Below, piece after piece: positions 1 through 8,394 of a stretch of 48,552 nucleotides of DNA. The translations under genes were made by a program, and so were the position numbers. Positions within the stretch are counted from its first letter, which is position 1. Each line of letters begins with the position of its first letter. Under the pieces are notes generated by a model. It worked only from the letters and a program-made list of their open reading frames with translations. It made no database searches and was not told the DNA's origin. This DNA is from Bacteroidales bacterium. Its GTDB lineage: Bacteria; Bacteroidota; Bacteroidia; Bacteroidales; SM23-62. Where the stretch lies: assembly GCA_016783865.1 (NCBI GenBank), contig JADHVS010000007.1:1-48552 (forward strand), in the 5' to 3' direction.

Positions 1-1257
1 ATAGAAGGGCTGACCTTTGATCTTGCCCTGCCTACAGAACCACTTTTAATAGGGGTGCTTATCGTATTTATACTGAAGATTTTATATGAGGGGAAATTTG
101 ATAAAAGGATGCTTCATCATCCGGTATCCATAGCCATCTACCTGAACCTTGCATGGATCCTGATAACCTGCATCACCAGCACCATACCATTGGTATCCTT
201 TAAGTTTCTTTTTGCACGGATATGGTTTCTGGTGACTTTTTATTTCATTGCCAGCCAGATGTTTACGAGTCCTCAAAAGATGAAAACATATATCTGGCTG
301 TATGTCATTTCCTTTTCATTTGTCATCTTATACAGCCTGGTTCGTCATGTTGGATATGGAATGACACAGCAGACAGCCCATTATGTGGTTGGACCGTTTT
401 ACAACGACCATACCTCCTATGGTGCCATGCTGGCATTCTTCATACCGGTCCTGGTTGGTTTTCTTTTTACAGAGAAAGACTTCTCCCTGGTAAAGAAGAT
501 TTTCCACTGGATCATTTTAGGATTATTCATGATTGCCCTGGTGTTCTCATTTACCCGCGCTGCCTGGGTTAGTCTTGCAGGAGCATTGGCAATTTTTATT
601 GTAATCAGGCTTAAAATAAAATTCGGTTACCTGGTTATTCTGGGTATCTTATTACTTGGCTTTCTGTATTCCCAGAGAACTGAGATCCTGATAACCATGG
701 AGCAGAACGAACAGGTATCCTCCGATGATCTGGCTGAGCATATTAAGTCGATTTCCAATGTCGCCAATGATGCTTCAAACAGGGAGAGATTGAACCGCTG
801 GAGTTGTGCCTGGCGGATGTTCAAAGAGAAACCGGCTTTCGGTTGGGGCCCGGGCACCTACATGTTTAATTATGCACCTTTTCAATTGGAGAAGGAAAAG
901 ACCATCATCAGTACAAATGCAGCCAACCTGGGAAATGCACACAGTGAATACATAGGGCCATTGTCTGAATCCGGGGTGCTGGGTGCCCTTACTATCATAC
1001 TTATTATTATCCTGACAATCTTTACCGGATTACGGATATATGCCAGGTCTCGCGATAAGCGGATAAAGATCTATGCCCTGGTAATATTGCTTGGATTAAT
1101 AACCTATTATTTACATGGGGTGCTGAATAATTTCCTGGATACCGATAAAGCGTCTGCTGCATTCTGGGGATTTACAGCCATGCTGGTCGTAATGGATATT
1201 CAAACCAAGAAAGAGTCTGCGGGTCCGCAAGTCGACGAGTCTGCAAGTGAAGATTAA
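1..1257 (+). CDS. O-antigen ligase/polymerase-like membrane protein (5' partial)
   Basis: The reading frame is open from base 1, so the gene starts upstream of the window. The first in-window alternative start is GTG at 55, but the residues before it already look like protein (EGLTFDLALPTEPLL). The product is polytopic, with about ten hydrophobic segments, and has the layout of the Wzy_C / O-antigen ligase family. A large soluble loop lies around residues 210-300 (counted from GTG 55), and it contains the motif AWRMFKEKPAFGWGPGTY, which resembles the G-x-G-rich loop of that family. Family members polymerise or ligate surface glycans in the inner membrane; the substrate cannot be told from sequence. 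The last ~14 residues (ESAGPQVDESASED) are low in complexity and are encoded by a repeat also found at 38281. The gene converges on the phosphatase gene and their stop codons overlap by 4 bp. Confidence 0.8.
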   Translation: MEGLTFDLALPTEPLLIGVLIVFILKILYEGKFDKRMLHHPVSIAIYLNLAWILITCITSTIPLVSFKFLFARIWFLVTFYFIASQMFTSPQKMKTYIWLYVISFSFVILYSLVRHVGYGMTQQTAHYVVGPFYNDHTSYGAMLAFFIPVLVGFLFTEKDFSLVKKIFHWIILGLFMIALVFSFTRAAWVSLAGALAIFIVIRLKIKFGYLVILGILLLGFLYSQRTEILITMEQNEQVSSDDLAEHIKSISNVANDASNRERLNRWSCAWRMFKEKPAFGWGPGTYMFNYAPFQLEKEKTIISTNAANLGNAHSEYIGPLSESGVLGALTIILIIILTIFTGLRIYARSRDKRIKIYALVILLGLITYYLHGVLNNFLDTDKASAAFWGFTAMLVVMDIQTKKESAGPQVDESASED

Positions 1258-2486
1258 GGGATTAACTCCAGTCCCAGGATAGTAATATCATCAAAAATCG
1301 CGGTACTACCGGTAAGAATCTTCTGATCAACGATGATCTCATCGATATTCTTAGCGATGGAATATGAATTTTGTAATAACCGTTCGATGTTTTTCGTCCC
1401 GAATTCCACACCGTCTTCATCAACAAGTTCAACCAGTCCATCGGTATAACATAAAATTTTGGTGGGTTCTTCAATGACTTTATGGCCTGTTTCAATAACC
1501 GGGATCTTGTCAAGCATACCCATCCCCACACATCCATTTCCCAACAGCATCAATTCCTTTTTCTTTTTCTCGTAAAGGAGAGGGGGATTATGTCCGGCAT
1601 TAATATAATCCAGTTTCCTGGTTTGGGAATTATACTGTCCTATAAAAAGTGTAATGAATTTTTCTCCATTAGCGCTTTCCATTACCCTTTGGTTGAGCTC
1701 TTCAACCAATTGGGGGAGTGGTGTGCCATGCCTGAACAATACCTTGAGGTTGGCTTGAAAATTAGACATTAATATGGCAGCCGAAATACCTTTTCCCGAT
1801 ACATCAGCAATACAGAATCCCACATCGTGCTCGCTCAATGCCAGACAGTCGTAATAGTCACCTCCAACTTCAAAATGTGGATGATAAAAAGCCTTGACAT
1901 GGATATTTTTACTGGAAGGTAATTTATTATCGGCCGGGATGAGCATGTTCTGCATCCTGGAAGCCAGTTCAAGCTCCTTTTTCATGGCCTCCTGCTGCAG
2001 GCTTTCATTGAATAACCTGATGTTTTCAATGGCGACAATGATTACATTAGACAGGGTTTGAATGAAATGTAAATGCTTAATCGTTGGACTAACCCCTTCG
2101 CCTTCTTCATCTATATCTCCTATGAGCACAAAGGCCAGGGGTGTATCCTGTGTAATGACCGGAATGATGATGTCGAACCGGCTCAGAGATTTGTTTGGTG
2201 ATGAGGTAACAAAAGTAATCTCTTTATAATTCACCAGGTCCCTGGCTACATCGATATCTTCAATGTCCTTATCCGATATGCCCATTGCCAGGATGCTTTC
2301 CCACTTGTCATTCAGTTTATATATAATGATTTTCCCAATATTCAATTCATCCTGGAGAATACTCCTGTATTTGTTCAGAAGTCCCGGTATAGGAAGATTG
2401 GAGTTAATGGCCTGGGTGATCTCAAGCAGTGAATTCAGCTTGAAGGAATATTGTTTAAGTCGGGTAAATGATTTTTTTGCAGGCAT
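1254..2486 (-). CDS. GAF-domain SpoIIE/RsbU-type PP2C phosphatase
   Basis: The 410-residue protein has no signal peptide or membrane helix, so it should be cytoplasmic. Residues ~20-155 look like a GAF sensor domain. A helical linker (~158-185) follows, with RMQNMLIP, the typical lead-in to RsbU-like catalytic domains. The PP2C/SpoIIE domain keeps its metal-binding aspartates: GDYYD at 209-213, DVSGKG at 228-233 and TDG at 348-350. Members of this family dephosphorylate anti-anti-sigma (STAS) proteins in partner-switching pathways. No STAS or RsbW-like partner is visible in this window. The gene is last in a minus-strand series behind efp, with 69 bp between them that contain a perfect 10-bp hairpin. 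I chose ATG 2486 because the GAF domain starts soon after it. Confidence 0.88.
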   Translation of the reverse strand: MPAKKSFTRLKQYSFKLNSLLEITQAINSNLPIPGLLNKYRSILQDELNIGKIIIYKLNDKWESILAMGISDKDIEDIDVARDLVNYKEITFVTSSPNKSLSRFDIIIPVITQDTPLAFVLIGDIDEEGEGVSPTIKHLHFIQTLSNVIIVAIENIRLFNESLQQEAMKKELELASRMQNMLIPADNKLPSSKNIHVKAFYHPHFEVGGDYYDCLALSEHDVGFCIADVSGKGISAAILMSNFQANLKVLFRHGTPLPQLVEELNQRVMESANGEKFITLFIGQYNSQTRKLDYINAGHNPPLLYEKKKKELMLLGNGCVGMGMLDKIPVIETGHKVIEEPTKILCYTDGLVELVDEDGVEFGTKNIERLLQNSYSIAKNIDEIIVDQKILTGSTAIFDDITILGLELIP

Positions 2487-2496
2487 ATCAATAATC

Positions 2497-2523
2497 TATA
2501 TGTCTGATACTGGCAGACATATA
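2497..2523. repeat. Perfect 10-bp inverted repeat upstream of phosphatase gene
   Basis: TATATGTCTG is followed by a 7-nt spacer and then its exact reverse complement, CAGACATATA. The hairpin ends 10 bases before the start codon at 2486 and has no T-run, so it does not look like a terminator for efp. It could be an operator or a 5' UTR hairpin. Confidence 0.5.
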
Positions 2524-2555
2524 AAGGTAAGTATTTTTGATGAAAATGGAAGGGT

Positions 2556-3125
2556 TTAATTTTTTACCCTTTCCACATACTCCCTTGTCCTGGTATCCAC
2601 CTTGATCTTGTCGCCTGTATTCACAAAAATCGGCACATTTATGGATGCTCCGGTTTCAAGGGTGGCTGGCTTAAGTGCTGTCGAGGAAGAAGTATCTCCT
2701 TTTACTCCGGGCTCGGAATAAGTAATTTCCATCTCAACAAAAGGAGGCAGTTCACAGGAGAGAGGTGTTTCTGTGTCGGCATGAACGACTATCTCCACCT
2801 GCTGGCCTTCTTTATAAAGATCAGGATTTTCAATAAAATTGGCTTCCAGTGAGATCTGTTCATAGGTCTCACGATGCATAAAATGGTATCCCACATCGTC
2901 GGAATATAGGTATTGATAAGGCCTGCGTTCTACCCTTGCCGCAATCACTTTAACTCCTGCGGAGAATGTGTTGTTGATCACTTTTCCGGTGGTCAGACTC
3001 TTAAGTTTGGTGCGGACAAAGGCGGGACCTTTGCCGGGTTTGACATGCTGGAATTGAACGATGGTATAAAGATCGTTGTTAAATTCAAGGCACATTCCGT
3101 TTTTAAAATCTGCTGTGGTTGCCAT
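2556..3125 (-). CDS. efp: Elongation factor P
   Basis: The 189-residue protein matches EF-P in full length (usually 185-190 residues) and has all three beta-barrel domains. EF-P binds between the ribosomal P and E sites and relieves stalling on polyproline stretches. The domain I tip loop carries HVKPGKGPAFVR, with lysine 32 at the position that is post-translationally modified in many bacteria. No epmA-, epmB- or earP-like gene is visible in this window. The C-terminus TREYVERVKN is typical of the family. It lies between the DUF3108 gene (80 bp upstream) and the phosphatase gene, on the same strand. Confidence 0.97.
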   Translation of the reverse strand: MATTADFKNGMCLEFNNDLYTIVQFQHVKPGKGPAFVRTKLKSLTTGKVINNTFSAGVKVIAARVERRPYQYLYSDDVGYHFMHRETYEQISLEANFIENPDLYKEGQQVEIVVHADTETPLSCELPPFVEMEITYSEPGVKGDTSSSTALKPATLETGASINVPIFVNTGDKIKVDTRTREYVERVKN

Positions 3126-3205
3126 ATTTGATTATTTTCAATCCTGGCCCAAAATAAGTAATTAAACATCAAAGTAACAAGGATAAAAAGGGATGATATT
3201 TCAGA

Positions 3206-3934
3206 TCAGTATTTGAGGCCTGAGTAACTGGTCAGGTCGCATTTTATCGAACCTATCATAAGGTCAAATTTGACCCTGACCGGGACCTTGTTGGCATCGT
3301 CGGAAATCCAGATGGTCATGTCGTCTTCTGATTCGAAGATCCGGCCGGGTTCGACAAACGGCACCAATTTCAGGCAGTTGAATTCACCCATTTTGATTTT
3401 TACTTTTTCCTTACCCCTGTATCGAATGTCGAACGGGAATAATTCATCATCGAAAAATGTATTTATGGGAATGATGTCTCCTACCCTTATAGTATCAAAA
3501 TCAAGGCTGCGGATATAATATAAAACTGAAACCATGTCCCGTATATCTTTTGGTACTTCGTGTTCCCCTGAAGGACTGTATGCTTTGCCATTGGAGTGGT
3601 CATAGGAAACCTCATCCTTTCTCTTATATTTGCCTTCGCTTATGTCGCGATTGGATTTTACCGGCAGGAGGGTTACAGGATCAAACCAGGATCCATAAAT
3701 ATCCCTTACTTTATATAATCTGTCAGCCAGTCCGGTAGATTGAGCCAGACCCTCACTATAGAAAACCTTCTTGCCGTCTATTGTGGCATATGTTAATGTG
3801 CCTGTTGCCTTGCCTGCATTGACCGGACCGTAATGCAGCACATATTCAAGGATCTCACCAGCCTGAAAATTATGCTGGGCATGCCCGGGGGGATCTGCCA
3901 GAACAACCAACCATATGGAAATAATATACCTCAA
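3206..3934 (-). CDS. DUF3108 family exported protein
   Basis: The 242-residue product begins with a short hydrophobic segment (IISIWLVVLA) followed by a probable signal cleavage region near HAQ. The rest matches the DUF3108 pattern: FQAGEILEYVLHYGPVNAGKAT near the start (residues ~24-45), a Y-x-R-x-LDFDTIRVGD region and a C-terminal WISDDANKVPVRVKF strand pair. The family is periplasmic or envelope-associated, and its biochemical role is not known to me. The start is uncertain: TTG at 3934 is the first possible codon after an in-frame TGA, and there is no in-frame ATG near the N-terminus. It is 38 bp behind tsaB and may be co-transcribed with it. Confidence 0.8.
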   Translation of the reverse strand: MRYIISIWLVVLADPPGHAQHNFQAGEILEYVLHYGPVNAGKATGTLTYATIDGKKVFYSEGLAQSTGLADRLYKVRDIYGSWFDPVTLLPVKSNRDISEGKYKRKDEVSYDHSNGKAYSPSGEHEVPKDIRDMVSVLYYIRSLDFDTIRVGDIIPINTFFDDELFPFDIRYRGKEKVKIKMGEFNCLKLVPFVEPGRIFESEDDMTIWISDDANKVPVRVKFDLMIGSIKCDLTSYSGLKY

Positions 3935-3972
3935 TTTTCAGGTCTTTATTATGCTTAAACAAATAGCGTACC

Positions 3973-4695
3973 TTAATTATTTTTCCTGATGACTTTATTT
4001 TTAGGAATGGTTGCTATAAAATCTTTCAGATAGAAGGGTTCAAAATATGCGACATCTTCAAACTGTTGCCCGTTGAAGGCCATTTCCGATAATTCGACCA
4101 TGCTGTTTGCAGAGGATTCAATATCATCGAGAAAAATGATATTGGGATGATCAATGATTTCCCGGCATTTCGCCGCACCTGTTCCAAATAACCACAATTT
4201 ATATTTGTCTGTGTATGAGGCAAATGTGTCAGGAGTTATAATGACTGCATCGGTTTCTTTAACAGGCTGGTTGGCAATATTATACAGGGCCATGTATACC
4301 TCCATGCGTCTTGCGTCGATCATTGGACAGAGCAATATGATATCAGCACCAACGGGTGTAAGCTGGCCAGAATAATCCCTGATAACAGCCTGGCTAAGGG
4401 CCTGCAGCGAATTAATCCCGATCAGTTTGATCCCGGCGCCATAAGCAAGGCCTTTGGCGGTTGATACCCCGATCCGTAAACCGGTATAAGATCCCGGCCC
4501 CTTACTAACGGCAATTGCATCAAGAGAGGAAACTTCGAGCTTATGGGAATCAAGAATATCCTGGATAAACAGGGTAAGCAGACGGGAATGTGATTTATCT
4601 TCGCTGCTTTCTTTGGTATCAACGAGCATGCCATCCTGAGAAAGGGATACAGAACAAACATGCGTGGATGTTTCGATATTAAGTATCCGGGCCAT
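3973..4695 (-). CDS. tsaB: tRNA t6A synthesis subunit TsaB
   Basis: The 240-residue protein is an ASKHA-fold TsaB. It opens with ARILNIETSTHVCSVSL and carries the family signature KGPGSYTGLRIG at 65-76. TsaB is the non-catalytic partner of TsaD, and with TsaC and TsaE it makes N6-threonylcarbamoyladenosine at position 37 of ANN-decoding tRNAs in the cytoplasm. The length is normal for the family. It lies 27 bp downstream of the HlyD-type adaptor gene, in the same direction, although the two have unrelated functions. Confidence 0.95.
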   Translation of the reverse strand: MARILNIETSTHVCSVSLSQDGMLVDTKESSEDKSHSRLLTLFIQDILDSHKLEVSSLDAIAVSKGPGSYTGLRIGVSTAKGLAYGAGIKLIGINSLQALSQAVIRDYSGQLTPVGADIILLCPMIDARRMEVYMALYNIANQPVKETDAVIITPDTFASYTDKYKLWLFGTGAAKCREIIDHPNIIFLDDIESSANSMVELSEMAFNGQQFEDVAYFEPFYLKDFIATIPKNKVIRKNN

Positions 4696-4722
4696 ATTCA
4701 GGAAGATTGACCGGAATCCTGT

Positions 4723-6033
4723 TTATGACCGGTCTTTTTTCTTTTTAGGTTTGAAGAGTTCGTCTTTATCAACAACTTCAACAGGACTTCCCTGATCAAG
4801 TTTTTTATTTATAGCGGAATAAGGCGCTGTAATAACCTCTTCACCCACTTCAACACCTTCAAGGATCTGGATATAGTTATTATCCTGAATTCCTGTTTTA
4901 ACTTCCCGCATCACAACCGTTCCATCTTCACTAACCAGGAAAACGGTTTCCCTGACATCCCGTTCGTCTTTATCTTCATCCGGTTTTTTGTCGAGCGAAT
5001 CAGCCAGTTCTTCGTAAATTGAATCGGCCCTGGTAGTTACAGCCTGGATTGGAATCGCAAGGACATCATACTTAATATCTGTTTCAATATCAACAGTGGC
5101 CGACATCCCGGGGAGGAAGGGATTCTTATACCCCTGTTCAAACAGATGTTCATAGGAAGATTGTAACAGAAATACCTTAACATTGAAATTGGTCACCTGG
5201 TCGGCAGCAAGTCCTGATGTATTGGCTGCATTGGCAATTTCTGTAACAATCCCTTTAAAGGTTTCTCCCAGGAAGGCATCCACCTCGATATTGGCAGTAT
5301 CGTACATATTTACACGGACGATATCGTTCTCATTCACTTCCACCTTGACCTCCATCCGGGTCAGGTCAGAAACACGCATCATTTCTGTACCGGTCATCAT
5401 GGCCGTACCAACAACACGCTCACCTTTTTCTACCATCAGGGCGGAAATAGTTCCGGACATAGGCGCATAAATGGATGTTTTTATCAGGTTTTCCTGTGCC
5501 TCATTCAACGATGCCTCGGCACTTTTCACAGAATATTTGGCAGCTTCCAGTTCGGCTTTTGATGTTTGATAATTGGCCTGTGCAGTTTCATATTCTGATT
5601 CTGAAATAGTCCTCTGCTCCCACAATGATTTATTCCTGTTATACGATAATTCACTGTTGATGAATTGGGCTTCTGCCTGGGCCAGACGGGCTTTTGAAGA
5701 GTTCAGCGCGGCTGCAGCACGATCTTTGGAAGAAATATAAAGATCGGGTTTTATCCTGACAAGCAGTTTTCCCTGTTCAACGAATTCTCCTTCAACTACA
5801 TGAAGTTCAACAATCTCGCCCGACACTTCCGGGCTGATCTTCACCTCAGTTTCCGGTTGGATTTTTCCGTTTGCTGTGATGGTTTCAACGATTTTACGTG
5901 TTTCAGCCTTTTCAACCGCTACCTGGATGAATTCTTCCTTTCCAAACCAGCCTACTTTTTTCCCTACAACGGCGAGAATGACCAGGAGGACTGCAAGGAT
6001 GATAATGTATCTTAAGAGTTTTTTTGGTTTCAT
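4723..6033 (-). CDS. HlyD/MacA-type efflux periplasmic adaptor
   Basis: This 436-residue membrane fusion protein has an N-terminal transmembrane anchor (residues ~8-26). Next comes half of a lipoyl/barrel-sandwich domain (ISPEVSGEIVELHVVEGEFV), then a long coiled-coil hairpin rich in A, E, K and N (~100-195). The second lipoyl half (IYAPMSGTISALMVEKGERV) and beta-barrel and membrane-proximal domains follow. Such adaptors link an inner-membrane pump to TolC. The C-terminus is basic (KPKKKKDRS). The TolC-family gene is 24 bp upstream, so the two form a pair. No ABC or RND pump gene adjoins them, and the pump partner is unknown. Confidence 0.92.
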   Translation of the reverse strand: MKPKKLLRYIIILAVLLVILAVVGKKVGWFGKEEFIQVAVEKAETRKIVETITANGKIQPETEVKISPEVSGEIVELHVVEGEFVEQGKLLVRIKPDLYISSKDRAAAALNSSKARLAQAEAQFINSELSYNRNKSLWEQRTISESEYETAQANYQTSKAELEAAKYSVKSAEASLNEAQENLIKTSIYAPMSGTISALMVEKGERVVGTAMMTGTEMMRVSDLTRMEVKVEVNENDIVRVNMYDTANIEVDAFLGETFKGIVTEIANAANTSGLAADQVTNFNVKVFLLQSSYEHLFEQGYKNPFLPGMSATVDIETDIKYDVLAIPIQAVTTRADSIYEELADSLDKKPDEDKDERDVRETVFLVSEDGTVVMREVKTGIQDNNYIQILEGVEVGEEVITAPYSAINKKLDQGSPVEVVDKDELFKPKKKKDRS

Positions 6034-6057
6034 GTTCGTTTCATTGATTTATTTGTG

Positions 6058-7419
6058 TTATAGTGACAATGGCATTCCCCTGTAGAAATCAAGGATTTTC
6101 ATTTTAAAAATATAGTCATACTTCGCCTGAAGCTGGTCAGACTGGGTTGCAGTAAGCCTGTTTTTATCGAAAGTATAATCGACGGTATTGATCAGGCCCA
6201 CCTCAAATTTGTTCTCTGTATATTTAAAAGCTTCTTCCATTGATGTGACTGCTTCCTGGGCGGCCAGGTATCGTTTTCTTGCAGCAACAGCGTCAGCATA
6301 AGACTGCTGGATCTCCTTATACAGGTTATTTTTCTGGGTATCAAGGTTAAGCTTTGAATTCATCACACCAAGCCTTGCGTTGCTGATACCGGTGTTAACC
6401 ATCCAACCATTGAAAATAGGAACGCTTAAACCCAGTGTAATGCCTGTGCTCCGGTTATCGACCATCTGATCCCAGAAGGGATAGGGTTCAAATACCGGGT
6501 TGAGAGGATCGGGATCGATCAGTCTCTGGCGGTAATCGGAGTAACCGGTTCCAAAGGATCCACTCATTGAAAGGCTGGGACTGCGGTTTCCTTGGGCTAT
6601 CTCAAGGCCTTTTTCAGAACTTGACAACAGGAATTCAGCACTTTTTATTTGCGGTAACCGGGTTGTTGCATCCCTGTAAACTGAACCTACAGTAAGCATT
6701 ATTTCCTGTGTGGCGATATCACCAAATTCAGGTATGATGATATCAAAATCACCTACAGAATCAAGATCGAGTATCTGGGTAAGGTTTAGGAAAGACATAT
6801 CCAGTTGATTCTGGGCATTTACTACATTCAGTTCTTCACTGGCTTCCTGGGCCTTGATCTCAAGAAGCGCTCCATAAGCCAGGCTTCCGGCATCTACCAG
6901 TTTCTGTGTGCGCTCAACCTGTGCATGTGTTGTTTCCAGCTGGCTCTGTGATACGGCCAATAATTCTCTGTTGAACAAAATCTGAAGATAGGCAGACGCG
7001 ATAAACAATGAAATATCATTTTTCAGCTTTTCAAGATCCTGCAAACTGGCCATCAGATTAAATTCATTTTGTTTGATGGTATTGAGCTGTTGTAATCCAT
7101 TAAACAATGTAACCCTGCTGTTTACATTTACATTGGTCGACATGACCGACTCCTGCTCGGTGAACTCATAGGTGGTCTGGTCGAGTGCACGTCCGAACGA
7201 CCATCCATGATTAGCACCTGCGTTCAGGTTCGGAGCAAGGTTGATCTTTGATTGCTGCAGGACATTTGAATTATACTCTGTATTAATGGCTTGTTGTTTA
7301 ATCGAAATATTGTTTTCTAAAGCATACTTTATGCAATTCTCCAATGACCATGGCTCTTGTCCCAGGCTGAACGGAATAATGAAAATTGAAAAAACGAATA
7401 GTAGAAAGATGTTTTTCAT
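6058..7419 (-). CDS. TolC-family outer-membrane efflux protein
   Basis: The 453-residue protein starts with a signal peptide (FLLFVFSIFIIPFSLG) and then WSLENCIKYALENNISIK, the classic first helix of the outer-membrane efflux protein family. Two repeated long-helix halves follow, at roughly 25-240 and 260-450. The second contains the LSVPIFNGWMVNTGISNARL segment that precedes the second helical hairpin. It should trimerise as an outer-membrane channel with a periplasmic alpha-barrel. It is the first gene of the minus-strand series ending at the GAF-SpoIIE phosphatase. A weak -7-like element (TATCTTTA, 7469-7462) lies upstream but has no clear -33 partner. Confidence 0.92.
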   Translation of the reverse strand: MKNIFLLFVFSIFIIPFSLGQEPWSLENCIKYALENNISIKQQAINTEYNSNVLQQSKINLAPNLNAGANHGWSFGRALDQTTYEFTEQESVMSTNVNVNSRVTLFNGLQQLNTIKQNEFNLMASLQDLEKLKNDISLFIASAYLQILFNRELLAVSQSQLETTHAQVERTQKLVDAGSLAYGALLEIKAQEASEELNVVNAQNQLDMSFLNLTQILDLDSVGDFDIIIPEFGDIATQEIMLTVGSVYRDATTRLPQIKSAEFLLSSSEKGLEIAQGNRSPSLSMSGSFGTGYSDYRQRLIDPDPLNPVFEPYPFWDQMVDNRSTGITLGLSVPIFNGWMVNTGISNARLGVMNSKLNLDTQKNNLYKEIQQSYADAVAARKRYLAAQEAVTSMEEAFKYTENKFEVGLINTVDYTFDKNRLTATQSDQLQAKYDYIFKMKILDFYRGMPLSL

Positions 7420-7521
7420 TTTATGTTCTATATTTTTACCGGGGTTAAAAATTATGAGGCATAAAGATAGTTATTTATAGTACTTATACTTCCTTTCAAT
7501 TATTTTATTGTATCTGAAGCT

Positions 7522-8247
7522 GTGGGATTAACGGAAAAATTAATACACCATAAAGAATTTGGTGAGATCAGGTTGATTAAAAGCTCAAGGGCGAAAAACG
7601 TTGCCATATCAATCAGACCATTCCAGGGGATAAAAGTTACAGTTCCCCTTTATGTTTCATTCAGCAGGGGTGAAAAGTTTATTGCACAAAAGGAGAACTG
7701 GCTGAGAAAAAACATGGGCAAGATAAAGGTAGCTGAAAGCAACCACACCTTTTTTGATGACCATGCTGAGTTCAATACTTTTGAGCACTCATTGCAGATT
7801 GAGCGGACCAACCAGGATATGCCCGGTATTAAGATAGTTGGGAAAAAAATAATAGTGTCTTGTCCGGATGCTGCTGATATCAAATCCAAAGAAATCCAGG
7901 ATATGATCAGGTGGGGGATTGAGGCTGCATGGCGAAAGGAAGCAAAGAAGCATCTCCCTGAAAGGCTGAGCGGGTTGGCCAGGATTCATGGCTTTTCATA
8001 TAAAGGGGTTTTTATTAAAAATAACAAAACCAGGTGGGGTAGTTGTTCTTCAAAAAACAATATTAACCTGAGCCTGCATTTGATGAGACTACCGCAGCAT
8101 CTGGTCGATTATGTGATATTGCACGAATTAACACATACTGTTCACAGAAATCACAGCAAACAGTTCTGGAAGCACCTGGATAAACTGACGGGAAATGCAA
8201 AAACGCTGGATAAGGAGCTGAGTCAGTACAGGCTGGACATTTATTAG
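7522..8247 (+). CDS. YgjP-like (DUF45) zinc metallopeptidase
   Basis: The 241-residue protein has the YgjP/DUF45 architecture. An N-terminal beta-rich region includes KNVAISIRPFQGIKVTVP, followed by TRWGSCSSKNNINLSLHLMR (~170-189) and the zinc motif HELTH at 201-205, with a third histidine at 211 in NHSKQFW. In this family the HExxH glutamate is the catalytic base; the substrates are poorly known. There is no signal peptide, so it should be cytoplasmic. GTG at 7522 is chosen because the frame has no ATG between the upstream stop (7468) and the conserved N-terminus. A palindromic element follows the stop codon. Confidence 0.85.
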   Translation: MGLTEKLIHHKEFGEIRLIKSSRAKNVAISIRPFQGIKVTVPLYVSFSRGEKFIAQKENWLRKNMGKIKVAESNHTFFDDHAEFNTFEHSLQIERTNQDMPGIKIVGKKIIVSCPDAADIKSKEIQDMIRWGIEAAWRKEAKKHLPERLSGLARIHGFSYKGVFIKNNKTRWGSCSSKNNINLSLHLMRLPQHLVDYVILHELTHTVHRNHSKQFWKHLDKLTGNAKTLDKELSQYRLDIY

Positions 8248-8256
8248 AATTAATTA

Positions 8257-8389
8257 CGAGGCTGTCGCAAAAGTGCTTGACTTCAGTAGAACAGTTATCC
8301 TGAATTTATTTCAGGATCTAATTATCAGCAAGTTGCAGATCCTGAAACGAGTTCAGGATGACGAAATTATGACTTTTGCGATAACCTCG
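8257..8389. repeat. Palindromic intergenic element, copy A
   Basis: This 133-bp element has imperfect terminal inverted repeats: 8257-8274 pairs with 8372-8389 with two mismatches over 18. Inside are two smaller hairpins, ATCCTGAATTTATTTCAGGAT (8297-8317, split here as ATCCTGAA / TTTATT / TCAGGAT) and a second at 8339-8359. It sits between two convergent genes and shares its core with copies at 27340 and 45586. It encodes nothing and looks like a MITE- or REP-type element. Confidence 0.75.
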
Positions 8390-8394
8390 CAATA

